Positions 12,467 to 24,762 of a stretch of 64,000 nucleotides of DNA are shown piece after piece (within the stretch, counting starts at the first letter, position 1; each line of letters begins with the position of its first letter). The stretch comes from Coffea arabica. Taxonomy: Eukaryota > Streptophyta > Magnoliopsida > Gentianales > Rubiaceae. The DNA lies in NCBI RefSeq assembly GCF_036785885.1, contig NC_092312.1, positions 11,426,001-11,490,000 of the forward strand, given 5' to 3'. The notes under the pieces are model-generated. The model was not told the origin of the DNA. It saw only the letters and a program-made list of their open reading frames with translations, and ran no database searches. The position numbers and the translations under genes were made by a program.

Positions 12467-15225
12467 TCATACCATACAAAAAGAATTTTAGTGACATCAA
12501 ACAAAAGAAAAAAAATAACTGACAAACATGCAATAAAATGCATAGCAGCATCCTAAGCCATAAATGCACTCAATCAGATTTAAGCTTTTCTTGGCAAGGG
12601 CCGTATAGCTGGTTCTTAAGTTGTGATATTCACATGCATTTTGTTGTCTTGATTTTTACAAGTAAGCTAGGAATATTATTACCATACAGATAGGATTATT
12701 TGATTAGACATTGCAGAACATTAAGCTGAACTCTAGCTTTCTTCTGCCACTACATATACACATATTCCCTAAGTGATTGGTGTTGTAGTCTCAGAATTTT
12801 TTTCTATACTTTTGAAATGTGAAACAGCATGGCTATCTGCGTGAGTAATTTCTCCATCTCAAAAAACAGTTTCAACTAGAATAAATTCTGCATCCTTCTA
12901 CTCAGCTTTCTTCATGATTGCTAATACGAGTTCTCTTGAGCTCTCTTTTCCAAATATTGATCTTCTCAAGAAAACATGAGAGAAAGCCAAATGGGGACTG
13001 CCAATTCTCAACAAACGTGCAGCTAAATTCTATGCGTGAAATAGTTGAGACATAACATGAAAGTAATTCAAAGTACAAACCAGATGTTGACAAGTTATAA
13101 ATTAGATTTCGTATTTCCATATAGAGGGATGTTTTCATGAATGATTATGCAGGTTTGCAAATTCGTAATTATCTTATTAAACCAAATACAGCTTATAACA
13201 ACCAAAGAAACAAGAAAATGAACCCAAATGCATTTATACCAAAACAAAAACAAAAAAGTAAGCACAGAATGGTAAATGCGCCTTATTCTTTGCGACATAA
13301 AGCAAAACAGCTAGTGGGCTTTGCTTTTTTCGAATAAATGACTCTTAAAGCAGCTGACTCACTTTCAAGTGGCCTTAATTTCCAGATATCCACATAATGT
13401 GGAACCTGCAGGGACCAAGAAAATGAGGATTCTACAATTTTGAAGGCGTGAATTTGCTGAGCAACCTCTGGGGTAGCCATGACAGCAACCTAACGTACTC
13501 AGAACTGATGTAACATACATCTATTGAAAGAATTCCAGCATATCAGGTTCAAAGCATTTAGACAAACTCAAGCCCAATAAAAATCAAAAAATTAAAAAAA
13601 AAATGTTCGAGTAAATCATCATAAGATGATGATCTCGTGGTGAAAGTCTCTTCAAAATCTTGGAAGTCTCCTGCGTGCGAATTTGCACACAAGCAGAAAA
13701 TACTCCAGTCTCTGCAGTTGATTCGAATGCACATGCAGGTGCACCTAAACGACGTAGTTCAACAAAGACTTTTCCTTTCCTTTTTTTTCCCAAACAATCT
13801 ATGGTGGGTATGAAAAAGAAATTGTGATTACAAAATAGCTTTTTAAAATTAAAATACATGAATTCCGCATCTATTAAATTAATTATTTGTTATCTGTATT
13901 TGATTTCTGGGAAAGAAGAGGAATGACTTTCAGTTCTTGTTGTATACGACCAACTGGTTCCCGTTCATGAAATGGCGGCGTGCTTAAATAGCAAATCATT
14001 TATTCTTTTTAATTAACTTTTTATCTTGTATACATTAACTTTTGTAATATAATATTACTCTAAATGTTTCTAAATGATAAGTATTCATTTCAGTTTGGCT
14101 AACGAGAAAAGAAGGTAAAACTTTTATTTATCCCTTGCTCCCTTTTGCTTCTTTAGTCCCACCCTTTCATAGTTACAACAAAAAAAAAATTAATTTGAAT
14201 CTTAATTAGAAGTGCTTCTTGTTTAAACAGAATTTAGTGAAATGATTTGAAGGCAAAAACTAGTATGCGGATCCTTCCTCTAAATATAAATCTACTAGAA
14301 ATGGAGATTTTTAGATTGAAATTAGGCATAGAATATTTATTTAACAAGTCCGTTTTGATTTTTTTTTTTTGGAAAGTTCATTTTGATTTTTGATACTACA
14401 AAGTAAAATGGACTTTCCAAAAGTCTGACTTCCTTGAAAAGCTCATTTCAGTGGGAACTTAATCGTTCATTTTCAAGCTGAACTGTACTGTAAGTCTATA
14501 ACACCTCGATTCAGCAAAGTTGAGTTATTTCAATTTAGTCGATATCGAAATCGAAACCGTTGGTCTTTGGTCCAAAAGAGGATCTCGTGTGCACTAGGTC
14601 AGGGATCCAAATCCCGCCTAATGTATTACTAACGTGAATACTCGTGCTACGCACAGTGTTGACGTTATTAAAAAAATGAAAATAAAAGGGTGAATTAAAA
14701 AAGATTAAAAAATTGTACCAACACAATTAAAATGTAATATCTGTCAAACAGTAGTTTGAAATATGATAGAATATGTATATCATTCAAAAATTGTATTTTT
14801 TCGAAAGATAGATTTCGAAAAAAAATAGAAATTTATATTAAAAAATGAATGATATATGAATAAAAAGGAATGTAATTAAATGTTGTTAAAATAAAATATT
14901 TACAAATATTATGCATTCGATTTGATAATCTTGCATGAATGTACGAACACTTTTCACATCAATCAATTTTTAGTAAGAAAGTCAAAATTGGTGATTTAAT
15001 TAATTCGGTTGAATTTTGTGGAATGCGTACTACAAATGAAAATGCATGATCTTTGCATGAATTGATTCGTTGAATGAACAACCTATTACCATTGCCCTGA
15101 GAATTAAGTACGTGCAAAATTCAAAATTAGCGAATCAACCTACCATCGTTGTTAACAAAAAAATGATAGTGGCAACAAATGGACAAAATAAGAACAAATC
15201 TTTTAAATATTCAGTATTTTGATGT
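12467..15225. other. Spacer, one weak minus-strand frame
   Basis: Mostly AT-rich sequence. A minus-strand frame at 13283-13480 starts MATPEVAQQIHAFKIVESS and looks more protein-like than the rest. It is short and unrecognised, and I cannot support it as a gene. No RNA gene is seen. Confidence 0.4.
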
Positions 15226-15570
15226 GTTATTATTCTTTTGTATTCGTGATTTTTTAGAATTGTAAGATTAAATAATATTATTGATTCGGAAATGTTGTAT
15301 TGTTCGATTTGCAAGTCTATTTTGTATTCAAGATATTTTAGAGTTGTAAAATTAAACAATACTATTGATTTGAAAAATATTATAATTTATGTTTTGCAAG
15401 TCTATTTTATATTAATACTTTTTTAGATTCGTAAGATTAAATGATATTATTGATTTGATAAATTTTTTATTTTTTGATTTGCAAGTCTATTTCGTATTAA
15501 TGATTTTGTAGAGTTGTAAAATTAAATAAAATTATTCAATTTAAAACTATTGTTTTTTGGATTTGTTAAT
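15226..15570. repeat. 85-bp tandem repeat, about four copies
   Basis: The marker GCAAGTCTATTTTGTATT recurs at 15311, 15396 and 15481, exactly 85 bp apart, with a diverged first unit starting near 15226. Each unit also holds a variant of TTGTAAGATTAAATAATATTATTGATT. The unit is AT-rich and the copies differ at many bases, so the array is not very recent. Confidence 0.8.
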
Positions 15571-15597
15571 CTAAATATTTTTCTTTTTCTTTTTCTT

Positions 15598-16537
15598 GGA
15601 AGAAGGATATATTACCTTGTAAATCTGACCCTGTGTTATAGATTAACCGGTCACTAAGTAACCATTCGAATTGAGGATGGGTATGGTTAGCTAAATTAGA
15701 AATGAATTGATTATTTGATCCATGAGCACCCTTAATTTGTGTACTTAAGATCATATTTAAAAAAATATTAAATATAATTACATGAGAAAGGTATGAGAAC
15801 ATTACCAATTTGTTATGCTGTAACTATGTTAGCAGGCATAACATCGTGCGTACCAATTTATTCTGTTGTAACTATGTTAACAGGCACAACGTCTTGCATA
15901 ACAGGAACAAAGTCTTCAGATGAGTCTACATAATTTTAATAATTCATAAACATTATATCATGAACAGTAAATATAGAAATAAGGTGTATAAGTTACATTC
16001 ATAGAGTTGAAAATGCAATGGTAATGGTTAATTATGTGTTAAAAATAAGCGAGAAACCTAGATCTTACCATCGTTATGGCCATCACATGGCGACGTTGGT
16101 GTGAGGGGAGCTTCAATAATTGCTGAGTCATTATGTATTCCATCTAATATTATGTCATGTAAACAGTTGATTTAGCAAGATAATGCAGCAAAAAGTGTAA
16201 TTACGAAATGAGTTTGATGATATAAGAAACTTTATATTTACCATGATCACGCTGGATCACTGGTGATATCGATGGCTGTTGAGTTTGAGGAGAGGTAGAA
16301 TTTTCATTTCTTTGATCTAGAAATGCATTAAAATATATATTAAACTAACAATCAATAGTTTTTGTATTTGTTTTAAATGTAATGATGTGATACATTATAT
16401 GAGAATTGTTAACCAAAGAAATACAATCGTTAAAGAAAAAATAGCATCAATGATCAAATATACAATTGTATTCTAATCAAAAGAAAATTAAGTACCAATA
16501 GAATTGTTGTTAACACCCACAGTTAATACAGTAATCC
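15598..16537 (-). pseudogene. Cluster of predicted minus-strand exons, unidentified
   Basis: Reading the minus strand, four exon-like blocks have canonical splice ends: 16537-16496 (42 nt), 16316-16242 (75 nt), 16143-16069 (75 nt) and about 15925-15854. Their phases match (each junction splits a codon as G|A, usually aspartate), and donors such as ATG|GTAAAT and ATG|GTAAGA fit consensus. Peptides include QTQQPSISPVIQRDH, then EAPLTPTSPCDGHND, then SSEDFVPVMQDVVPVN. The last block meets an in-frame TAA. A further block near 15630-15745 (FEWLLSDRLIYNTGSD) may belong. The two 75-nt blocks have the same length and phase and similar ends, as in exon duplication. I do not recognise the product; it may be a decayed gene or part of a transposon. 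Confidence 0.35.
15803..15898. repeat. 48-bp tandem duplication
   Basis: Two units, 15803-15850 and 15851-15898, both start TACCAATTT and share CTGTAACTATGTTA or its close variant. They overlap the 3' end of the predicted minus-strand exon cluster. Confidence 0.65.
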
Positions 16538-16734
16538 CTATATAAATATATTTTGGTAGATGTAGTAATTTGAAATACATGGCTAAAAGCACTAACATGC
16601 ATGTGGCTAGTAGTTTGTTTTTGTATATTATTGTCGGGGTATATTTTTGAAAAAATTAAATTTGAAAGGTTAAAAAATAAATTATGAAGGTTAACTAATA
16701 TATTTCTTTTATTCCGTGCGTTGGAAATGAATTA

Positions 16735-16865
16735 GGCTTGGTCTGGCGGTTGAGATTACTGAAGATGGAACCTTAGGTCCTTGGTTCGAACCTTGCTTCC
16801 AACAAGTTGTGGAGAATGGGGAATGATCTGTGGGGTCTACTCCCTATTGGACACCAAAAAAAAAA
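16735..16865 (+). mobile_element. tRNA-derived SINE
   Basis: An A-box-like TTGGTCTGGCGGTTGAG lies at about 16738-16754 and a B box GGTTCGAACCT at 16783-16793. The element ends in a run of A at about 16856-16865 and is about 130 bp long. Clear target-site duplications were not found. This is not a tRNA gene: there is no cloverleaf or 3' acceptor arm. Confidence 0.6.
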
Positions 16866-17945
16866 GTTATATTAATTACATGGAAAAAGGTTAAAAATTT
16901 TAAAAGTACTATTTTAGTATCTAATCTATATTGTATTTATGTACCTTATCTAAACCCTTAACATATATTAAAAAATTTGAACAAAACTCCAAAAAAAATA
17001 TCTAAAGAAATACTAAAAGCACAGCAAGCATCAAATGTTACCCTTCCCTACCTTTCGTGCAATACAGATAGATGTAAAAATATATTTCATTAATTTTTTA
17101 TCCGGATAAAAACTATTCATTAATGTTTATGCTTAGACTTCAAGGACATATTCTTAACTATCGTTGAAATTATATGTTACATAAGAATATAGGTTTGATA
17201 GTTTTGAAAACTAAATATTGCAGCCTTAGGTGTAGAAGATATAAACACCAAGCAACGATTTAATCTTTAATTAAAATGAAAAAGTTTTACTTGGTTGTAG
17301 TGTTTTAAAGGAGGGATTGGTGTCTTCATAATCTGAGCTGAAGCGTCTTCTCGCTTCCCGAAGTGATAGGTAATAGGAAAGAAGTATGTATGTACCCTCC
17401 TCGTAAAGTTGAACTATAACTATAAATAACATAATTAAATTTGGACGAAAATGCACTTAAAAATTCTGAATTTGTTACATATTCTTTTTCTTTTCTTCAT
17501 ATGCATTTTAAGATGCTAATATTTCCAATCATTGTGTTTGCAACCATGCGTCAACCATTTTAAGTTATAAAAGTCGTTTGTTGCGTCATCCATGCATTTT
17601 CCTTTTTTAATGTTTTTCTTACTGTCTCGTTAGTTTCTATAGTTTCCTTATTAGATGATCAAGAAACGTGGGGGAAATATGGGGAAAATGTAAGTATGAT
17701 TATAGAATTTGTAATATAGACAATAACTTGATACTCAAATCACTGATGAGATAACGTTTACCTAAATAAGCTTTACAGTGCTCTAATTCCTTGCAAAAAA
17801 AAAAAAAAAAGCTAAATAGTCCTAATTGGCATCGCCAGTTATGGCAACGTGCCAGTGGTATCTAGGCATATTTTTTTTTTTGGTCAAAATCTAGTCCTAA
17901 TTGATTTTGCTGTTTCTTAATCATGTTGTATGCTCCCGAATTAAA

Positions 17946-18577
17946 ATTGTATTAAAATAGCATGTGAATGAGCATTTGTCTTTAATTAAGGAGTACAAAG
18001 GATTTAAAGTATAAATAAATACAAAAGTATAAAAAGGATTTAAAGTATAAATATATTTAATGATTTATGAAGTAGATTATGGGAAAGTTTTAAATTTTAA
18101 ATTTGACTGGTGATAGGGTTGGTTATAACCCACTACTTTTTATGTATTAAAATAAATACAAAAATCTATAACCCACTAATTGTCCCATTCTTGGGATTTT
18201 TTTTAGAGTTAAATATAGTAAATCTCTTAACTTTACATTTAGCTGCACTTTATCCTCTCAACTTTACATTTAGTTGCACATTTGTGATTTTTTTAAAACG
18301 TGATTGTAATTTGCAAAACTCATTTGTAGGGGTGGTTATAGGGTTAGGTTGGCGATAAATATTTCTTAATTATAAAAATATAACATTGTATTAAAATAGC
18401 ATACGAATGAGCATTTGTCTTTAATTAAGGAGTAAAAAGGATTTAAAGTATAAATAACAAACTATAAACGGTTTACGAAATAGATAGTAGGAATGTTTTA
18501 AATTTTAAATTTGATTGGTGATAGGGTGGGTTATAACCACTACTTTTTATGTATTAAAATAAATACAAAAAATCTAG
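17946..18577. repeat. Local direct duplication, copies about 430 bp apart
   Basis: The block from ATTAAAATAGCAT through TTTATGTATTAAAATAAATA occurs at about 17946-18170 and again at about 18387-18577. The copies share several long runs (GAGCATTTGTCTTTAATTAA; TTTTAAATTTTAAATTTGA) but differ by small indels. The spacer at 18180-18380 is unrelated to either copy. Confidence 0.65.
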
Positions 18578-18589
18578 AAAAAAGAATGA

Positions 18590-18890
18590 GAAATTTGGAA
18601 GCCATTGAGAGGGTCTCTGCTAAAAACCCCTTCTGTAGGACAAGGAGCACAAACGATTGCATGCGCAACCGTTTCTGTCGGTTGTGTGCATTTTTCACTG
18701 TGCGTAACGTTGATTGCACACAGTGTAACTTTCTTTGCACACGACGTAACTTTAGAACAAATTTTTGTGAGTCCCACACACTACGTGAAAATCGAGTTAC
18801 AAGATGTGATCTGAGCCACACAAAATTTTTTGGCCAAATCATGGCCGTCACCTGCCCCATTTCCCTTCTGTAATACATATAGATATAGAT
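18590..18890. repeat. GC-richer patch, probably a transposon relic
   Basis: This stretch stands out from its AT-rich surroundings and carries recurring CGTAAC and TGCACAC motifs. Open frames on both strands overlap here with no family-like peptide. It directly follows the second copy of the local duplication. I suspect a non-coding mobile element fragment but cannot name it. Confidence 0.3.
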
Positions 18891-19375
18891 AAGGATGCAT
18901 TGTGTTTCTTTTTTCCAAAAAAATCAAAAAGTGTAGTAGTACAGTACACTTTGTTTGGTCTAAAAGTTCACATTCCAATCCCGTCCAGTTGGACTTCCCT
19001 TCCCCATAGTATAAAAGTAGCGTAGATTGTTGTGACTTGATAAAAAATTGAATTTTGGATTAAAACCACACATTTTACCAATGAAAGCTAATTGAGTCAA
19101 GTTAACTGTACTTCTATTAATATTTGAGTAAAGTTCCTTAAACTTCTTAATTTCATAAACTTATTTATCATCGATTAAGTGAAATTTGTAAGCTGGGAAA
19201 GATTCCTCTTGTTAGACCCTAACGTATAATACTATGTTACACTCTATTCTGATGACAAGTTTCCTCCCTTAACCATTATAATAACACTCCTGGTTACATT
19301 TGACTATAGTGTAATCAAGTAATCCAAATATTAATGGAGTAGGTTAACTGATTACTTAAACAAAATAATCAATCT

Positions 19376-19396
19376 CCTCTCTCTCTCTCTCTCTCT
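19376..19396. repeat. (CT)n microsatellite
   Basis: A CT dinucleotide run of about ten units in spacer DNA. Confidence 0.8.
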
Positions 19397-19820
19397 GAGG
19401 ACGTTTCCCTTCCCTGATTGCTTCCAAAATCTTCTCATCAAAAAAGCTTCAAAAAAACTTCCGTTTAGTGTGATGCAGGGACATAGATAAGTTGGAAAAA
19501 GAATATTATGCTTTTGGTTAGATGAGTTGGAAAAAGAATATTATACTTTTGGCTCCTTTGTTCTTTAAACATTTTATGCCAACACATTTTGTGCCTACTA
19601 GATGTTCTACAAAATGTCTAATTCAGAAAAGTTTGAAGAAGCAAAGACAACCCGCAAAGACTTGAAAGTTTTTTTTTTTTTTTTTCAAAGTCTTGAACTA
19701 TTAAACGACTAACTTTACATTGCATTTTGGAAGTTGTCCTATTTACTCATTTTTACTGTGAATTTTAATTTTAGACACTTTACACTTTAAACTCTTAATT
19801 TTGAATATTTTACAACCTAA

Positions 19821-20617
19821 GGGTCTGTTTGGTTGGAAGTAAAATGTTTTCCTTGGAAAAATATTTTTCGTGGCAGTAATTTTTCATGAAAATCATTTCC
19901 CTTTCATCATTTTCAAGTGTTTGGTTAGCTTATTGAAAATATTTTCTTACTTCATTTTTCTGGTGTTTGTTTAACTTTTGAAATATTTTCACTTTTATCT
20001 CTATTTTTACTTTCTACACATTATAACTACATACTTCTTCTCATGCAAAATAAGAAAAATTATCTCATTGTTTAACTTTAAAAATCTTGGAGAAATGTAT
20101 ATATGAATAAAAAATATCTCCTTAAGCAATAAACAAATTGCTGGCCATTTAGTGTCAAATATCAATCACATGCAATGCTTATTGTGACATATATCTTGCA
20201 CTCTCACTGGTGAAAGTTTCTCTAGAAAAGAATATCCCTATTATACATAATTAATTACTAGCATAGGATGAGTAGAATGAGATTTTTTTTTTAATTTTGA
20301 ATATACTAGGGGGAGGGTTGGGTGGTACGGGGGAGGGAGTGTAAGGAAAAGGTCTTGGGTTCGAATCCTCCTGTTTACACTAAAAAAAAAAAAGAACATA
20401 CTACAAGATGTTTTCAGTAAGTTTGAAACATACTATAGGCGGGATGCATGCATTTCGGAAAACAACTTCAGTAAGTTTGGAAGGGAAGTTGTTTTCCATA
20501 AGATGAGTGAAAATATTTTACATAGAAAAATGTTTTCAGTAACTTTTGTGCAACCAAACACGGGAAATTAGGAAAATATTTTCATGGAAAACATTTTTAC
20601 CCGAAACAAACGGACCC
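19821..20617. mobile_element. Tourist-like MITE (PIF/Harbinger type), 797 bp
   Basis: The left end is GGGTCTGTTTGGTTGG and the right end, read on the other strand, is GGGTCCGTTTGTTTCGGG. The inverted similarity continues for about 45 bp through AAAATGTTTTCC. The element is flanked on both sides by TAA, the three-base target duplication typical of PIF/Harbinger elements. It has no coding capacity. A SINE sits inside it. Confidence 0.7.
20309..20392 (+). mobile_element. Short SINE nested in the Tourist-like MITE
   Basis: It has an A-box-like GGTTGGGTGGTACGGGGG, a B-box-like GGGTTCGAATCCTCC at about 20357-20371 and an A-rich 3' tail. It is flanked by imperfect target duplications, GAATATACTA before and GAACATACTA after. 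The insertion postdates the host MITE. Confidence 0.6.
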
Positions 20618-21060
20618 TAAAAGTCAAGTTTGTGCCATTTGAATTTAATCAATGATAACATAAACAAAATTAATTAGATAAAGGACAGTGCAAGCAAACA
20701 ACAATGTAACATTTTATTCTAGTTGTGATTTCTTGGCTTCTTCGGATCGCTTTCAACATATTGTCATTGATTTGTATGATTTGAATCATTAATATTGTTT
20801 GTAAAATTAATAAGATAAAGGAAGGTATAAATTAATAATATTAATGTATAGTATTGTTCTAACAGTGATCTCTTGCTTCTTTTTTACCACTTTTAGCATA
20901 TTATTATTGATTTGTAGGATCCTTTATTCCGTTAATTTTGCTACTGTTGTCATTGATTGATTTACAGGGAAAAACTTGAGAGTTTAGGATACAAAGTATC
21001 CCAAATTGAAAGTTTAGATTACAAAGTGTCTAAAACTGAATTTTAAGTTTACAGGATAAG

Positions 21061-24000
21061 CAAGAATCTCTCACATTCTGATTTATTGCAGTTTTTTGGG
21101 TCTATTGCAATTTATGGACTAATGAGCCAAATGGAATTAGAAGACTGTCAGAGGCATTGCAACTTGAGCCATGAAGTTTGCTCAAAGAGAATGAGAGAGA
21201 GAGAGTAAAGAATCGAGGACGTGCATTTCAAAAAATTCAATAGATAGCTAAATTAATCTCGCAACTTGATGGATTCTTTTAAATTATCTTGAATTAGAAT
21301 CAAATATACTCTTCGGGCAAGAAGGGGGGAGAAAAAGGGAGAGAGATTCTTGCAATTTGAAACAAAATTTTCACATATCAAAACTCGTAAAAAAAACATG
21401 GTGCAGGTTGAGCAAAATCTCATGAAGGATCCCAGTTTAAGAATTGAGAAGACAAACAGCTCAAGGAGTAAAGCTAATACCCTTTGTTTATTCTCCACGA
21501 TGGGAAGTACCTTTCGAAGTTACAATATATGGTTTCGATGAAGAGATAAAGAAAAGGAGAATATCCCACAAAAAGGGAAAAAAGGGGCCGGCAGGGGTTT
21601 TCTTTGGGGGCAGGGGTGATGAAGAATAGGAAACTCCCATGCCTAAAGCAGCTAATCGGTGGCCAAGTTGTGAACTATCGAATTGAAAACAACCGGGAGG
21701 TGCAGGTGGAGGGTGGAGACCATGCACAGCGCTTCTATAGTCGACAAGTCGTACAGATTATTGCAGTAAGATATGATAATCAATTCTTGACAATTGCGTA
21801 CCTACTCAATAATAATGCTGTATAAAGTTCTTTATGCCAAGAGTTGGAGACTGACCCTTCAAAAAAAAAAACGTATATTAATACTTCAATAACTGTATCC
21901 CAACAGCTACACTAGATTATTTACTCCCTCGATATGCTAGATAAAAACTGCTACCGGATAGTACACGGCATCTTCCTTTTGCCAGGAAAAAAAGTGTATA
22001 AAGTTCGAATCTTTCGAGAGCATATATAAAATCCCAAAACTACCTCAGCTCTTCTGTATCTTACTATTTAAAGTTTAATAAAGTTTGAAGCATCATCTAC
22101 CACAAGGGTTTCTTTTCTTTTCTTTTCTTTTCTTTTGGTAGGATAGGATCACAAGGGTTGACTTGGAAAATATTCTTAAATCTCATTATTATCTCATCAT
22201 TAGTCGTTAGAAAGTATAGTTACTTCCACTGTCTTCAACATGTAAGAGCTTATAATCTACAGCTACATTCATCTGTAAAAACTACACAAATTTGGGTAAT
22301 TATGTGGACAAAAAGTTAGGCTAGTAGTTAAATTACTTGTATGTGATGACATGACCTACTACATTATGGACAGCCTCCATGTTTAGACTTTAGGGCATGC
22401 AGTCGAGGATAATGCCTGGCTTTTGACCTCTTCTTGTACCTACTATAGCGGAGAAATTATGGACGTTAACTTTGAATTCTAGAAGGAAATAATTGACTTA
22501 ATCTCTTGATTTAGTATCCAATCCTGCAATGCTAAAAAGCTACCAACAACAACAACACCAACATTTTCGTCAATTCTTTTGTCTAATTTTTGGAATCTCT
22601 ACTTACTATTTCCTTGGAATCCACAAAGACCCCAAAAAAAACACACACACACACACGTTAATTGTGATTTGTGCAGTACATGTATAGATAGCCATGCAGT
22701 ACAAACAACAAAAGTACAACCAATCCTGTATAAATTAGAGTGATTCTGCAGAAAAGACTAAAGAGAAGACGAGGGCAGGGAGCATCATACTTTTCTTTTC
22801 ACGGTAGGCGATTAGAACTTTTTTCCACCTTCCATCTCAGATGCAGTTGGCACGACTTGTATCAATTGTTAGAGCCACTTACAGGGTAAGACAGAAGATT
22901 CTTATTTGTGGGTTTTTTTTTTCCCTTGTTTTTTCATCTTTTCCATTTCTTTAGGTATTTGTTCACTTTGTTCTAAATCTTACGATCACTTTGTCTGTGA
23001 AAAAAAGTCATTAACGTATCGGGAACGGAGTTACTTTACTTTACTTGGATTAATTAACGATAGAATGTCCTTATGTTTGACTTTATCAGTAGCTCGTCAA
23101 GACACGATGCCTAGACTCCTTGATTTTCGCCATAGAATTTCTTCTCTTTCACGTGGCATGTTCTTAGCATCTAAATCCCCCAAAGCTTTATAAATTAGAA
23201 CTAGTACAAAAGATTAACTGGAGGTAGGACAATTCTATTAATGCACGTAAAATATGCATGTTTGAAAGGTCGTAGATGCCTTGCAAATTGCAAATTGCAA
23301 ATTTCTATATTTTCAGCGTGGACCAATGACCACGAATGGACGGGAGAGTGGGAGAAAAAAAAAAAAAAAAGCAAAAAAGGAAACTTGAAAGTTGGAATCA
23401 ATACCAAAAGTGCATGCTTGAAACTTGAAAGGTATCCAATCGTACGTGTTTCCTTTGCATCAAGTAAGTAGTCTTGCAATATTAATGAATTGTTAACACG
23501 CTTAAATTATTATATTTATAAGTATATAAGTACTAATAATTATTATCTTATTTTATAATTATATATCTTTTCTAGTTAATTGTATTTTTTTAAAGTATTA
23601 ATAGTACTTGAAATCAATTTTAACGTGTTTCATTTGAGCGCTCGTTAAACATATCCAAGATTATATGCTGACATGCTTAATGCATCACGTGGTGTCTTTT
23701 GCTTATATAGGGATGAGGCGGGCGCAGCCTATGGTTAAGCCATTCCAGCTCTTGCCAAAGCTGTGCAATAGCTCAAGTGTTTTGCTATAATATAAAAAAA
23801 GGTAACTTATACGGATGCAAAGTTTTTAGAATTAATTTCACTTTGCATTTCTAAATTTATATCATCTTTTTAATTTGCATTTTAAACTTTGATTTTGAAC
23901 ACTTTGCATTGTAAACTCTTAATTTTACATACTTTATACCGTAAATTCTCCGGTTTATCCCATTTAAATTCAATCAATGATTACATTTTTCAAAATTAAT

Positions 24001-24762
24001 GAGATAAAGAACAGTAAAAATCAATGACAATGAACCATTTTGTTCCAACTACGATCCCTTAATTTTTTGACCATTTTTAGCACATTATCATTCATTTAAA
24101 TGGTCTCAATTACTAATAGATTTTTGACATTTTTTTAATATTATAACTAGTTCACTATGATGGATTTTAAACTAACTGATTAAAAAGAACATAAATTATT
24201 AGATCGATGAACAGCACTAACCAATCATTTGATCAAGCTCACAAGTCACAACTGTGATATTTTGAACAAATTAAGAACTCGCTGATTATTTCTGGTCTTA
24301 ATGCTTCACCACTATACTAAAGCTTCATTTACAAAGATTTATTGTATGTTTTGGTGCTTCATAATACATAGCCTTGTAGAAATTCATTTGTTCAAAAAAA
24401 GGTAAAGGAAAAAGGGTTAATTAGAAGCTAGTTATCCCTTGCCAATCCGTTAATTTCTGTCACAAAGAATGAAAAATTAGGTATCCAAATGGTAACGATC
24501 AGATAAAAAATCGGCAAACATTTGTGAGTTTACTTCCATGAACGGCCTCAGATAGGTTTATTCGTTATTACCTGGAATAGTGCCAAAAACAAGCACAAAA
24601 AGGAAAAACAAAGTCCAACTATTACATGAAGGATATATCGACGAATCTGCAGAAATCAAAAGCCAAGCCAGGGCAACGATTAAGAAAATCTTGAAAAAAA
24701 AAAAAAAAAACTTCAGCTTTTATTGGCTCCTGGCTGAGCCATGAGCTCCGTGATTAATCAAA
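21061..24762. other. Spacer downstream of the polyphenol oxidase genes
   Basis: No gene recognised. A TTTTC pentamer run lies at about 22108-22137, and the second copy of the dispersed repeat of 19715-21060 lies at about 23820-24120. Frames at 21350-21830 and 22906-23193 have no family-like features. Confidence 0.45.

Larger units (their letters stand above)
19715..21060. repeat. Dispersed repeat, copy A, interrupted by a MITE
   Basis: Flanking the MITE at 19821-20617 is sequence related to 23820-24120: both hold AACTCTTAATTTT, a CAATCAATGAT-type run, GATAAAG and AGCATATTATTATTGATTTG-like motifs. After the MITE the unit appears twice in tandem (about 20660-20780 and 20805-20925). It looks like an old non-coding repeat. 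Confidence 0.45.

Noticed and set aside
2245-20392. tRNA genes at the three sites with A and B boxes
   Set aside because: No cloverleaf or acceptor stem; the A-rich tails and target duplications fit SINEs.
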